A stretch of DNA of 64,000 bases from Paenibacillus lutrae (GTDB taxonomy: Bacteria > Bacillota > Bacilli > Paenibacillales > NBRC-103111): assembly GCF_009757775.1 (NCBI RefSeq), contig NZ_RHLK01000001.1, forward strand, positions 595,608 to 659,607, read 5' to 3'. Numbering within the stretch: position 1 is the stretch's first letter; each line of letters opens with the position of its first letter. Below the pieces are notes generated by a model, which was given only the letters and a program-made list of their open reading frames with translations, had not been told where the DNA came from and did not search any database. Positions 51,419-60,379 of the stretch are shown here, piece by piece. A program made the translations under genes and the position numbers.

Positions 51419-51819
51419 ATAGTGCTATTCTATCAAACGATAATGTCCCCTGTAAAGAGACCCTTGCACTATCATTTAAATCAGAGGGGATTCAAAAGTC
51501 TATTCAGACCCTTCATAGACTTGTTATCCTGTTTTCCAAGAGTCGGTGATCAGGTCTGCGATAAGACAAAAAGACACCTCAATGGGTGTCTTCAAAGCTT
51601 ATTAGCCGTTCATAGTACCGCTTTTTGTTTGCCAAAAATTTATATTGCTAATTATTAATAGCATTAACTAATTAATTTGATCCTTAATTCTAGATAATGA
51701 TACCTCACGCGTATAAAAGGCCACAATTTTTCGGTTAATCGGATTCTTGCGTTTCCGTCTTCCGCCAAATTTTTAAATGAGACGGGCTTTTGTCAGATTG
51801 TATAGTACCGGATAGAAGA
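51419..51819. other. Non-coding stretch between bioA promoter and GNAT gene
   Basis: No gene seen. It holds the terminator at 51568-51592 and an AT-rich part around 51640-51700. Confidence 0.5.
51568..51592 (-). terminator. Terminator downstream of the GNAT gene
   Basis: On the minus strand AAGACACC, a short loop and GGTGTCTT are followed by a U-run (TTTTTG). It lies about 230 nt after the GNAT stop. Confidence 0.7.
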
Positions 51820-52821
51820 TTAACCCCGCACATCCGTCACTTTAGCTATTAACCGGTAGCTTCCTCTTAACGCTTCATAACCCAATCGGCGATTGATTCG
51901 CAAGATAGGCTCGTTCAAGGAATCGTTGTCCGTACGCAGATAAGCCGCATTACGCTCTTTTGCAAGGAGGATTGCTTTCATTTTCAGTCCCAACGCAATT
52001 TTACGTCCACGGTAAGCTCTGGCGACACTCGTATATTCGTGATACATCCCATTGGTTAACGGATTGTACAGTACATTGGACACTCCTACGTGTTTGCCGT
52101 CATGCACAGCAAGAAGGACCTGTTCAGGAGAATAGCCCTCTGCCATCAAATACCATTTCCGCCATTGATCAAAAACAGGGACTTCTCCCGTATACCCGGG
52201 TATATCTTTCAGCGTCTCTTCATAGAGACGGTACAATTTCTGCTCACCCTCATCATCCGGTTCTTCCGCCAGTGTTATAAACCGGATCCCATCCTGAGCA
52301 AGCCTATCGAACAGTTCATAGTCAAATGCACTCTCCAGATCTACCTTGTCCAAGGTAAGCACGGATTGAAAAGCATGCCGCTCGATTGCAAATCCGCTGC
52401 GTTTGGCAAAATGAAGTGATTCCGGACTATCATCCCAAATTTCGGTTACCAATGTATCCGCCCCCATCTTCTCCCCCCAACCCGCTGCATGCTGCAGGAG
52501 CAATTGCCCTATTCCTTGCCTGCGGTAATCTTCTGCGACGATGAGAATGTTATTCAGATAGCCCGGTTCCGTCCAAGGTGCCCGCCATGAGTTTATGTAC
52601 CCCACAATTTTGTCCTGCTCCGTTACCGCTACCTTCCGGGTACGATCATACCCGGCGAGAAGTCCATTCTCGTCGAGGTACGTATGTCCTACTTCATAAA
52701 GCTCAGAATCATCCTCCCTCAGTCTCTCCGCCGTGGTCGGCTCTGACCCGTGCGTATTAAGAAGTTCTGCCAGAGCAGTATACTCTTCAGGCAATCGTAA
52801 ATCTCTTAGTAAAATGGACAT
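51820..52821 (-). CDS. Tandem-domain GNAT family N-acetyltransferase
   Basis: A 333-aa protein with two GNAT folds. The first (about residues 1-165) has LNNILIVAEDYRRQGIGQLL, the acetyl-CoA-binding RRQGIG loop. The second (about 170-330) has EYTSVARAYRGRKIALGLKM with RGRKIA in the same role, and ends LRINRRLGYEALRGSYRLIA. This two-domain form is common in Bacilli, but the acceptor is unknown. ATG at 52821 is preceded by AGAGGTAG. It stands alone, with a terminator downstream. Confidence 0.88.
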   Translation of the reverse strand: MSILLRDLRLPEEYTALAELLNTHGSEPTTAERLREDDSELYEVGHTYLDENGLLAGYDRTRKVAVTEQDKIVGYINSWRAPWTEPGYLNNILIVAEDYRRQGIGQLLLQHAAGWGEKMGADTLVTEIWDDSPESLHFAKRSGFAIERHAFQSVLTLDKVDLESAFDYELFDRLAQDGIRFITLAEEPDDEGEQKLYRLYEETLKDIPGYTGEVPVFDQWRKWYLMAEGYSPEQVLLAVHDGKHVGVSNVLYNPLTNGMYHEYTSVARAYRGRKIALGLKMKAILLAKERNAAYLRTDNDSLNEPILRINRRLGYEALRGSYRLIAKVTDVRG

Positions 52822-52924
52822 CGGCTACCTCTTTTCCAAATAGTTAAAATATTACTGTTTCTATCATTATTCCATTAAGTCCCTGATTTTTGTATGGAGA
52901 GTATCCGTATAATCAAAAAACAGC

Positions 52925-52955
52925 AAAAGGCTGATCACCGTACGGGTAATCAACC
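52925..52955 (-). terminator. Terminator downstream of the cupin gene
   Basis: On the minus strand GGTTGATTACC, loop CGTAC and GGTGATCAGCC form an 11-bp stem, then TTTTGC. It lies about 70 nt after the stop codon the cupin gene would have without its frameshift. Confidence 0.8.
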
Positions 52956-53021
52956 TCTTGCAGGGCCATTTATCTATTTGTAAGACTGCCGTATCTTATA
53001 CAAGCTCTTGGTCCCCTTCTC

Positions 53022-53923
53022 TTAATAATCGGCAGACGATGGCACTCGGTTCGTATCCCGATTAGTAGGCTGGATATTCCGATCCCAATACGAGTTATTC
53101 CCATAAACAGGATTTACATAGGATGCAGAAGAATACGGCTGAGACGGGTAACTGCGCGCCCATAGTGATAGGATGGACTCGGACTGCCTGCATGGGGAGT
53201 TGCGGATGCGCGGTTGATGTTCTGCTGCTGTGAAGAGGGGCGAACTTGTTGTGTGTAGGAGACTGGATACCCAAAAGAAGACGGATAAACGGATGACTGG
53301 GTGTATCGTTGGCCTCTCTGAGAGGAATTGAAGGTGGAATCGGATCTCGGGTTATCCTCTCGGTATTCTCTGCCGCTGCGGGGCTGCTTGTGACAGCTGT
53401 CGAGCGGGCCGATCGCGACTGTTGTTGTAATAGGGGCAATCGCTTCCTGCCACTTCTTTTCATCCAGGCAATACGTTTGCGCCATTACATGAGCAGGAGT
53501 AAGCCGGAGAATATCCGAGCCGAAGATAACCTCCGGAATAGGCGCGTCAAAGATCGCAACCAGGTGTGTGTTATTTTCAGCCGCTTCTTCATAATGCCAC
53601 CAGCCTTGCGGTACATTGGCCACCTGACCAGGCTTTATAGGAATGCTGGATAGTTTGTTCGTGAACGGATTAATAAAAGATACAACAGCCGTTCCGGATA
53701 CACAGTACACCAGCTCGGATGCATTCTGATGGTAATGCGGCTCTACATAATGCCCCTGACTTAAATAAATATCGAGTATGGAGGCATTGCCTATAGTGTT
53801 CAGCTGTCTATAGCCAAGCAGATTGATATAATTCTGATTGTTCGTTTTGAATGCGGTATTCTTAGGTAAATCATAAAAAAACTGGAGATCAGGTGAAGTG
53901 TAATCCATGTAAGAAATTGCCAT
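53022..53923 (-). pseudogene. Cupin protein with Tyr/Ser/Pro-rich tail, frameshifted near its end
   Basis: A single cupin domain (about residues 25-150; YVEPHYHQNASELVYCVSG with the metal His pair and Glu, then PGQVANVPQGWWHYEEA) followed by a Gln/Ser/Tyr/Pro-rich tail like those of spore-coat proteins. The frame as sequenced ends at 53114 after an out-of-character RLSRILLHPM. In another frame the tail continues as YPSQPYSSASYVNPVYGN and on to NRVPSSADY, with a stop at 53022. The slip lies near the GGGCGCGC run around 53155-53165; removing two bases or adding one restores the frame. ATG at 53923 fits AAAGGGG better than 53929. It is related to the oxalate decarboxylase/germin group; function unknown. 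Confidence 0.78.
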
Positions 53924-54166
53924 GCTCATCTACCCCTTTCTCATAATATCGACAATTATCTCATTAGCGATCCCGGAGCCGACTCATCTTGCAGCAAGGA
54001 GATCCAGTCAGCACCTGTCCTCGCACTCCATCACAGCGGGCAGTCCGGCCCCATTGTGAATCATGCACACCTTCCCCTAAAGTATGGAAGCCCCTAACTA
54101 TTTATGACCCTCAAGTTTTCTTCTTTCGTTAGAGAGGCCCGTCCCGACGATTACGAATGACACGCC

Positions 54167-54194
54167 AAAAAAACGACTGCTGCCGCAGCCGTTT
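54167..54194 (-). terminator. Terminator of the secreted propeller protein gene
   Basis: On the minus strand AAACGGCTGC, loop GGCA and GCAGTCGTTT form a 10-bp stem with one wobble, then TTTT. It lies 18 nt after the stop codon at 54212. Confidence 0.88.
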
Positions 54195-54211
54195 CTTCAT
54201 TAAGAACTGTT

Positions 54212-55816
54212 TTATTTCCTGAGCTCTAGCCGCTTGATCGTCTGATCCGCTGCAGAGACGAATACGATTGAACCGTCATAAACACCAACATGAGAAGCCT
54301 GACCTGCGATGGACATCTTGAGACTGCCTGATGCATCCAGCAGCTTAACCCCGTATTCCTTGTCTGCTGCTGTTTGAACAATTATCGTATCCTTATCTAC
54401 CTGCACGCTTTCCAGCAGTTCCCAAACAACAACAATATCATCAGTATCGGCAGCAGCTTTGTACAGCCGATAGCGGCCCTCCTCTTCACTTCTCACGGTA
54501 TAATACACATTGCCTCCGACCTCTTCATACCAATTGGCAGTAGGGTTATCCGATAGCTGTTTTTCGTCAGATCCATCGAGATTAGAAGTGTATAAGAAAT
54601 GATCTTCCTCTTTTACATAATACAGCTTATCCTGGAGCACTTTAAAATGCTCCACCGGGAATGTCGTGATTTCGGACGTTACATTTGTTCTAAGATTGAT
54701 CCTGTGAATCCGGTTTAACTTGCCGCCGCTTTGAGCAGGATACGTAGACGCCAGGATATAAATATCGTCATTTACGATGGCGGTCGAATGATCCGGAGCT
54801 AAGCTTTGACTGCTGCCGCTTGAAATATGCCATCCGTAGATAAGTTTCGGATCACCTAAGCTGCTTTTAGCGGTATCATCCAATCCTTCCGGTACCAGGG
54901 ATAAATTATTGCCTTTCGGCGGCACGGACTGATGAATAAGCAGCGAACCGCCAGCCGCTTTTTTAAAATCGAGATATCCCCGGTGCTTCACTTCTCCCTT
55001 GCCATCTGCATTCACTTTGCCATATACATCGGACCCCATAATGGCCCCGCCGACATGATAGGAGAACCACAGTTCGCCATTTTCTACCTGGAAACTCACG
55101 TTGCTGCTTAACCCGTAAGCGGTATCCCCTTCATACTCATATACAAGTTCTTTATGTGAAACCGCATCCTCCGGTGCTCTATAAATTTGAATCGTACGAT
55201 CGTCAACTTCAGTATAATAATAATAGCCTTTATACAGCGCAACTTGATTGTGAGCAGCGGCCGCCGGAAGGTCCACGGTTCGCAGCGGTGGATTTTCCGA
55301 AGTTATGGCAAGGCCTGTGGAGGCATCCCACTTATAATCCCATCCGAAATGATCGTGCGCATACTTCCAGGTAAGCGGAAAGTAAGTGACATTATTGAAG
55401 CTTAACAGCGGGTATTCCTCCTTAGCGTTATTCACCTTACTTCCATTGATCGTAATGACCGATGCAGGAACTGTTGCCTTGTAAGTGTTATCGTTCTTTA
55501 CTTTCTTTGTGTAAGATCTGTAGGAAGCAGTGACATCCTTTTTAACGATATTCAGGCCATCTGCCGGCGACCAGCGCGCTTCCAGTCCGAGTAGTCTCGA
55601 ATCGTACCACGTCATGGGGAAATAAGTGATATCTTTATACACGAGGAGCGGATACTCCCGGTATTCATTGTCTATGATATTTCCATTCAAATTAACCGTG
55701 AAATTCGGCAGAGTCACCTTAACCTCCGGTTCATCGGCCGCATCTGCTATAGGCATAGTTACCGTACTTATGCTGCATACACTGACAACAGTCAGCAAAA
55801 AACGTTTCATTCTCAT
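54212..55816 (-). CDS. Secreted protein with two copper-amine-oxidase-N-like repeats and a DUF5050-like beta-propeller
   Basis: About 534 aa. A Sec signal peptide (MRMKRFLLTVVSVCSISTVT, cleavage probably after IADA) is followed by two related repeats of about 75 aa. Each has a short beta-strand motif, then EYPLLxxxxxTYFPxTW (EYREYPLLVYKDITYFPMTW and its later copy with KEEYPLLSFNNVTYFPLTW), as in copper amine oxidase N-terminal-like domains of Paenibacillaceae. The C-terminal 330 aa carries repeated beta-blades such as LYYVKEEDHFLYTSNLDGSD and VYYTVRSEEEGRYRLYK, resembling DUF5050 propellers. The protein is probably cell-wall or matrix associated. ATG at 55816 has GGAGAGG 9 nt upstream. No catalytic motif is seen. 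Confidence 0.82.
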   Translation of the reverse strand: MRMKRFLLTVVSVCSISTVTMPIADAADEPEVKVTLPNFTVNLNGNIIDNEYREYPLLVYKDITYFPMTWYDSRLLGLEARWSPADGLNIVKKDVTASYRSYTKKVKNDNTYKATVPASVITINGSKVNNAKEEYPLLSFNNVTYFPLTWKYAHDHFGWDYKWDASTGLAITSENPPLRTVDLPAAAAHNQVALYKGYYYYTEVDDRTIQIYRAPEDAVSHKELVYEYEGDTAYGLSSNVSFQVENGELWFSYHVGGAIMGSDVYGKVNADGKGEVKHRGYLDFKKAAGGSLLIHQSVPPKGNNLSLVPEGLDDTAKSSLGDPKLIYGWHISSGSSQSLAPDHSTAIVNDDIYILASTYPAQSGGKLNRIHRINLRTNVTSEITTFPVEHFKVLQDKLYYVKEEDHFLYTSNLDGSDEKQLSDNPTANWYEEVGGNVYYTVRSEEEGRYRLYKAAADTDDIVVVWELLESVQVDKDTIIVQTAADKEYGVKLLDASGSLKMSIAGQASHVGVYDGSIVFVSAADQTIKRLELRK

Positions 55817-55991
55817 CCCAATCATCCTCTCCATATTAAGCCGCTTGTAGCGATCTGATTTTACAGACGTTTGAAATAAAAGAAAGGTTACGGATAATAT
55901 TGAAAAAATTTCCTAGCGGTATGCAGACTATCATCCAATCCTACTAAATTATTCGTCATAGGATAGAGTAGGTCATACAAAAAGGAGATGA

Positions 55992-56375
55992 ATGGACATG
56001 CCTTATTCTACCGGAACGATTACAAATACTAGAGCAGTAGGAACTGCATCCTCTAACGTTGTTATGAATGTTAGAAATTTGGACACGGTCAATCCTGTGA
56101 CGATCACTGTTGAAATCTTTGCATCCGTCAATTCTACGACGTTCTATACCGCGTATCTGACTACGTATGTGGTTCCTGCAAACGCTTATGACGTGAGAGA
56201 GTTTTTTATTGCCGGAAACGTTGCCTATGAAGTTCAAATCAATCCCGTTTCAACGGTCACACCCAATGTGCTGCTCTCCGTCTTTGGTATTGACGGATCC
56301 GGCAATCTCGTCACCGATCAACGCATTCTACAATCCGAACTAAGTTTTATAAACTCTCTCAGTCCAATTAAGTAG
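55992..56375 (+). CDS. Short Thr/Val-rich hypothetical protein
   Basis: A 127-aa protein without cysteine, signal peptide or membrane helix. It is rich in Thr, Val, Asn and Ser with alternating beta-strand patterns (VVMNVRNLDTVNPVTITVEI, TFYTAYLTTYVVPANAYDVR). This resembles small beta-sandwich surface or spore-associated proteins of Bacilli, but I do not recognise a named family. The ribosome binding site AAGGAG lies just upstream of the ATG at 55992. The gene is monocistronic, followed by a hairpin at 56388-56435. Confidence 0.75.
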   Translation: MDMPYSTGTITNTRAVGTASSNVVMNVRNLDTVNPVTITVEIFASVNSTTFYTAYLTTYVVPANAYDVREFFIAGNVAYEVQINPVSTVTPNVLLSVFGIDGSGNLVTDQRILQSELSFINSLSPIK

Positions 56376-56387
56376 GTTTACAATCAC

Positions 56388-56435
56388 TCGACTCTACGAA
56401 ACCCCGGCAGCAATTGTCGGGGTTTTGTAGAGGAG
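56388..56435 (+). terminator. Terminator of the Thr/Val-rich protein gene
   Basis: AAACCCCGGCA, loop GCAAT and TGTCGGGGTTT form an 11-bp stem that extends outward with further pairs (CTCTAC with GTAGAG). It starts about 13-20 nt after the stop. The U-run is short. Confidence 0.8.
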
Positions 56436-56467
56436 TGCTTACAGAAGTGCTTGCAGAAGTGCTTGCT
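56434..56467. repeat. Short 12-bp tandem repeat
   Basis: The unit AGTGCTTRCAGA occurs at 56434-56445 and 56446-56457, with a partial third copy at 56458-56467. It lies directly after the terminator hairpin. Confidence 0.85.
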
Positions 56468-56821
56468 ATATATGCTGAGGCATCTGGTTCCGTACATGGA
56501 GTACAATCTGTCGATAACCGTTAAGGAGCTGTACATCTTGCGGGCATCGTTTTTCCCACTCGCTTTCACGTGGCTCCAGATTTTTGCCAGTCAACCAAAT
56601 AGAATCACCAGTATACAAAACCAGGTTAATTTATTCATTCCAGGGAAGAGCTAGAATGACATCCGGACAGACATGCCAGCCAGCAAAATCTAAAAGGGTA
56701 CTGCGACAGCAGATCTATTAGATCCTCCTATACTTACATTTAGAGTTGAAGTCGTGATGACAAATGAGATAAAGTTACAGTAATCTTATGTTAAAATGAA
56801 CCCAAAAGGAGTGCTTATCGA
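56468..56821. other. Intergenic stretch without supported gene
   Basis: A minus-strand open frame of about 50 codons ending near 56470 (TGKNLEPRESEWEKRCPQD, ending RNQMPQHI) looks mildly protein-like but has no start or ribosome binding site I can defend. It may be a gene remnant. The last part holds the promoter of the helix-hairpin-helix gene. Confidence 0.35.
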
Positions 56822-57037
56822 ATGGACTCTGAAGAAAAACAAAACTCCGACCTTCCCGCAGGGCTGTCCAAGCCGGCGCAGCGCGCCCTCCAGCGGGCTG
56901 GATTATTGAAGCTGGAGCAGTTCAGCAAGGTGACGGAAGCCGAAGTTCTACAGCTGCATGGCATGGGTCCCAAAGGGATAGAGCTGATCCGCCGCGCACT
57001 CGCCGGTGAAGGGAAATCATTTGCAGACGGCTCCTAA
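56822..57037 (+). CDS. Small helix-hairpin-helix protein
   Basis: A 71-aa protein. LPAGLSKPAQRALQRAGLLK followed by KVTEAEVLQLHGMGPKGIEL forms tandem helices with a GMGPK hairpin, as in non-specific DNA-binding helix-hairpin-helix domains and the RNA polymerase alpha C-terminal domain. It probably binds DNA; the partner is unknown. The ATG is preceded by AAAAGGAG. Its stop overlaps the stop of a convergent, broken small frame on the other strand. Confidence 0.8.
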   Translation: MDSEEKQNSDLPAGLSKPAQRALQRAGLLKLEQFSKVTEAEVLQLHGMGPKGIELIRRALAGEGKSFADGS

Positions 57038-57207
57038 GATTTCCTGTCACGAAATTTCCTGTTACGAATATACCCCTTGCGGCCTCCTGTTTTCACCAAA
57101 CGCACCATTTTCTCACGGTACTTAAGACCCTCCTCAGTTTCAATCAAATCCATAGCCTGTTGTCAGACAGACGCATCCAATTCCTGACCATATAGGTTCC
57201 TTCTCAT
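57034..57207 (-). pseudogene. Small basic protein frame interrupted by an in-frame TGA
   Basis: From ATG at 57207 the frame reads MRRNLYGQELDASV, then TGA, then continues QQAMDLIETEEGLKYREKMV to a Lys/Arg-rich end (GGRKGYIRNRKFRDRKS) and TAG at 57034. In total it is 58 codons with one internal stop. The downstream half also has an internal ATG (MDLIETEEG), so a 39-aa product is possible. TGG or CGA in place of TGA would restore one frame. I do not recognise the family. Confidence 0.4.
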
Positions 57208-57412
57208 TGTTTTTAAAACCGTCCTGTTCCTTACTGACGTCTTCAATGTAAGGGATATATCTGCAATCAAAATTACAGGATACTTTCCCCCGCTCAGATT
57301 TCGTTCCTAACCATGAATGCCCGTTTAGAAGTCATTCTGCTTCTGATAAACCAGATCGTGGCTAGTAAGATCTATTCCCGACTACATATATTGAAGCTCT
57401 ATAGGAGGATAG
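57208..57412. other. Intergenic leader of the nucleotidyltransferase gene
   Basis: No supported gene. Minus-strand frames here contain protein-like stretches (for example CNFDCRYIPYIEDVSKEQDG) without a start, possibly more of the decayed small gene. The AGGAGG before the nucleotidyltransferase start is at 57404-57409. Confidence 0.3.
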
Positions 57413-58468
57413 GTGGATGTTAATATGCAGGTAGGTGCAGCAAGACAGGCGGCCGAGGAATGGGTTCTGAAGCATGCGGCCAGAGAAGCCGGGTTTAAGG
57501 GTGCTTATTACAGCGGATCGACCGTAGGGCTGCCGGATGATGCGGTACTCCCGCCTGCTTCCGATATGGATGTGATGATCGTCACCAATCAAGCCGAACC
57601 TCCGGTCAAACTTGGCAAGTTTCTTTACGGGGGCGCGCTGCTTGAGATCACGTATGTATCCTCGAATGAGCTTTCCTCCGCGGAATAAGTTCTGGGTTCC
57701 TATCATCTCGCAGGCAGTTTCCGTACGAACACGATCATCTCGGATCCTACCGGTCATCTCGGCCGACTTCAGGTCCGGATTTCGCACGATTTTGCGCAGC
57801 TGGAGTGGGTCCGCCGCCGCTGCGAGAACGCCCGTCAGAGAATCGAGAACGGTCTGCGAAGCATAGATTCCACCGCACCCTTACATGACCAGGTGACAGC
57901 GTGGCTGTTCCCGACTGGCGTAACGACACACGTCCTTCTGGCCGCCGCACTGCGTAACCCCACGATCCGTCTGCGCTACCTTTCCGCTCGTCATGTCCTG
58001 ATGGAGTATGGCTGCAAGGACTTGTATCCGGATCTCTTAAGGCTGCTCGGATGCGATCATATGAGCTCTCAGCGTATAGAGCAGCATCTGACAAAGCTGG
58101 AGTGCACATTCGATGCTGCTGCAAAAGCGGCCCAGACGCCGCTTTTCTTCAGCACCGACATTACCCCGGAAGCTCGGCGGATAGCAATCGGCGGAAGCCG
58201 CGAACTCATTCGGACCGGCTGCCACCGCGAAGCCGTCTTTTGGATCGCCGCGACTTTTGCCCGCTGCCATAAGATTCTGGAGACAGACGCCCCTCCTGGT
58301 CTGCAGGAATCACTCATCCCCGCATTTCATGCTATTCTGGCAGACCTCGGGATTCCTTCCCCGGATCACATAAACCGCCGAGTCGAGGAAGTCAGGCAAT
58401 TTCTGCCTGTACTCTGGCAGACTACCGAGGCTATCCTAAAGGCTAATCCGGATATAAAGCGTTCCTAA
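57413..58468 (+). pseudogene. Nucleotidyltransferase-like gene split by an in-frame TAA
   Basis: One frame of 352 codons from GTG at 57413 (AGGAGG upstream) to 58468, interrupted by TAA at 57686-57688. The first part (91 aa) has the nucleotidyltransferase signature: YYSGSTVGLPDD, then ASDMDVMIV with the paired Asp. Directly after the stop the same frame goes on VLGSYHLAGSFRTNTIISDP and continues as a 260-aa helical region (VRRRCENARQRIENG, RYLSARHVLMEYG) to the true end. A GAA-to-TAA change would explain it. The downstream part alone could start only at a GTG at 57893 without a good ribosome binding site. The substrate is unknown; distant kin of aminoglycoside or MNT-type transferases. Confidence 0.78.
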
Positions 58469-58485
58469 CGGATATTCGCAAGCAT

Positions 58486-58520
58486 AAAAAAGATGACTTC
58501 TGAATGATCAGAAGTCATCT
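58486..58520 (-). terminator. Terminator of the LPMO gene
   Basis: On the minus strand AGATGACTTCTGA, a 4-nt loop and TCAGAAGTCATCT form a 13-bp perfect stem, then TTTTTTATG. It lies 25 nt after the LPMO stop. Confidence 0.95.
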
Positions 58521-58544
58521 CATACCCGCTTAGGCAGGCAGTTA

Positions 58545-59894
58545 TTAAGGGATTACTTTCCAGACATCGGAAGTGGCGCTTGGCGTTTGACCTTGTGTCC
58601 ACCATTTCGCTTCATAGTTTACACCGTTGTGCGTCACTTTGCTTCCGCCTACGTAAGCAGTGGAAGCATTCCAAGCCGGAAATGTTGCAGGAGCTGCAGG
58701 AGTCGTCACGTTAGTAACGTTGCTTGCAGCGGATACATTACCCGCAGCGTCGACCGCTTTTACCGTAAAGGCATAAGCTGTATTCGCAGTCAGGCCCGTA
58801 ACGTTGTAGCTCAGCGTGGAACCGGAAACCGTAGCTACCAGCGTATTACCGTTGAATACTTGGTAACCTGTTACCCCTACGTTATCCGTGGACGCATTCC
58901 ACATCAGAGGAATCGTTGTGGACGTGCTGGTGCCCATAACATGAAGGCCTGTAGGAGCCGATGGCGCTTGAGTATCAGGACCTGAAACGTTCAGAGTCGT
59001 GAAGGAAACCGCGTTGCTTGCAGCAGATACATTCCCTGCCGCATCAACCGCTTTTACCGTGATGTTGTAAGCGGTATTGGAAGTAAGACCTGTCAAGTTG
59101 TAGCTGAGGGCTCCAGTCGTGGAACCGATCTGCGTCGAACCGTTGAAGATGCGGTAGCTTGTTACACCTACATTGTCTGTGGATGCGGACCAGGAGACCG
59201 TTGCGCTTGTCGCAGCAACATTGGATGCCGCAGCACCAGCAGGTGCTGTAGGAGCCGAGCTGTCTACGTTGCCGCTGCCGCCGCCGAAGTTAACATCGAT
59301 AACATTATAGAACGCATTGCCGGTATCGGAAATTTCCCAAACCGCCAGGATAACTTGATATCCGGATCTTGCCGGAACGTTACATGTGTCAGAGTAAGAA
59401 CCGGAAGGCTTACCCTTGTAAGGCACGTTGCAGAAAGGAGTCAGGTCGAACGATGCACGAGTAAGCGGTGCATTCGGGTTCCAATCCTGCTTCGTGATGT
59501 AATATTTCCAGCTTGCAGTTGCATGAGGAACTTTCAATGTCCAGTTGAACGTAGTCGATCCCGGACTGATGTTTACCTTGGTCCAGCGGGTTGCCGATTG
59601 CTCATCCAGTTGGGAGAACAGGCCGTTAGCGCTTGCAATTTTACCGTCAGCCGGTCCGGCTGCCGGGAATCCTTTAGCCGCTTCAAGGCTGTAAGGCTCG
59701 TAAATAATAAGTCCGCAGTTCTTATTCGTACCTTTGGCACAAAGGTCAGCACGGCTGGAAGGATTATTGATGTAGCCATGAGCAGAAGCCTTATCACCGA
59801 ATACGAGAAGCATCGCAAGGGTCAGCACCAGCATCATGCCGCCTGCGACAACCATTTTGAAAAGACCAGAATTAGATAAACGTAATGTTGTCAC
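58545..59894 (-). CDS. Secreted AA10 lytic polysaccharide monooxygenase with two FN3 domains and a CBM5/12
   Basis: About 449 aa from GTG at 59894 (AAGGAGG, 9 nt spacing). The signal peptide ends ...GDKASA, leaving His39 as the mature N-terminus (HGYINNPSSR); this His forms half of the copper brace and a second His lies in KVPHATASWKYYITKQ. The AA10/CBM33 domain spans about 39-205, followed by two nearly parallel FN3 repeats (ATSATVSWSASTDNVGVTSY and its counterpart TTIPLMWNASTDNVGVTGYQ) and a C-terminal chitin-binding domain of CBM5/12 type (WNASTAYVGGSKVTHNGVNY, then WWTQGQTPS). It oxidatively cleaves crystalline chitin or cellulose outside the cell. An upstream TTG at 59966 also has AGGAGG at good spacing. 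Confidence 0.95.
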   Translation of the reverse strand: MTTLRLSNSGLFKMVVAGGMMLVLTLAMLLVFGDKASAHGYINNPSSRADLCAKGTNKNCGLIIYEPYSLEAAKGFPAAGPADGKIASANGLFSQLDEQSATRWTKVNISPGSTTFNWTLKVPHATASWKYYITKQDWNPNAPLTRASFDLTPFCNVPYKGKPSGSYSDTCNVPARSGYQVILAVWEISDTGNAFYNVIDVNFGGGSGNVDSSAPTAPAGAAASNVAATSATVSWSASTDNVGVTSYRIFNGSTQIGSTTGALSYNLTGLTSNTAYNITVKAVDAAGNVSAASNAVSFTTLNVSGPDTQAPSAPTGLHVMGTSTSTTIPLMWNASTDNVGVTGYQVFNGNTLVATVSGSTLSYNVTGLTANTAYAFTVKAVDAAGNVSAASNVTNVTTPAAPATFPAWNASTAYVGGSKVTHNGVNYEAKWWTQGQTPSATSDVWKVIP

Positions 59895-60268
59895 TATAAA
59901 TTTCCTCCTTATAATGGTAGAATAGGTAATATGGTAAATGTGTACCAGCCTGGCTGAAATATTCAAGCATCCCCTCCTATTATGAATTTCCGATCCCGTA
60001 ATTAAATCCGTAGATGTATAGCGAAAGGTTATCCTCCTCCTTTAGCAATCCTCTTTATATAAACTCGCTATGGAGCTTATACCAGCAGTCGGATAAGATC
60101 GAAGAAAGCGATTTCAAAAACAAAAAAGAAATAAAAACTCCGGACCAAAGCATTGCGACAAGAAGCACATTTCATATTATACCTCAAATTACATATTATA
60201 CAATATTAAATCTCTTTCATTTTTTTGAATTTTTCCTCCACTACTTTTCAACCGCCTGCCAATCCTGA
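59895..60268. other. AT-rich leader region of the LPMO gene
   Basis: No gene supported in this stretch apart from the possible N-terminal extension of the LPMO (TTG at 59966). The region is AT-rich and probably carries the LPMO promoter. Confidence 0.5.
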
Positions 60269-60269
60269 C

Positions 60270-60298
60270 AAAAAAAGCACGGATCGTAAGACCCGTGC
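60270..60298 (-). terminator. Terminator of the OsmC gene
   Basis: On the minus strand GCACGGGTC, loop TTAC and GATCCGTGC form a 9-bp stem, followed by TTTTTTTG. It lies about 80 nt after the OsmC stop. Confidence 0.9.
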
Positions 60299-60379
60299 CC
60301 ATCAGAACGCTATCTTAAATTAACTTCGAATCCACACCGGGGTATTAAGCAGCAGTATAGCCGCCACGATTAAGGAAAA

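Noticed and set aside
53930-54160. Small minus-strand frame (GTG start, about 34 codons) upstream of the cupin gene
   Set aside because: Poor ribosome binding site spacing and no recognisable features.
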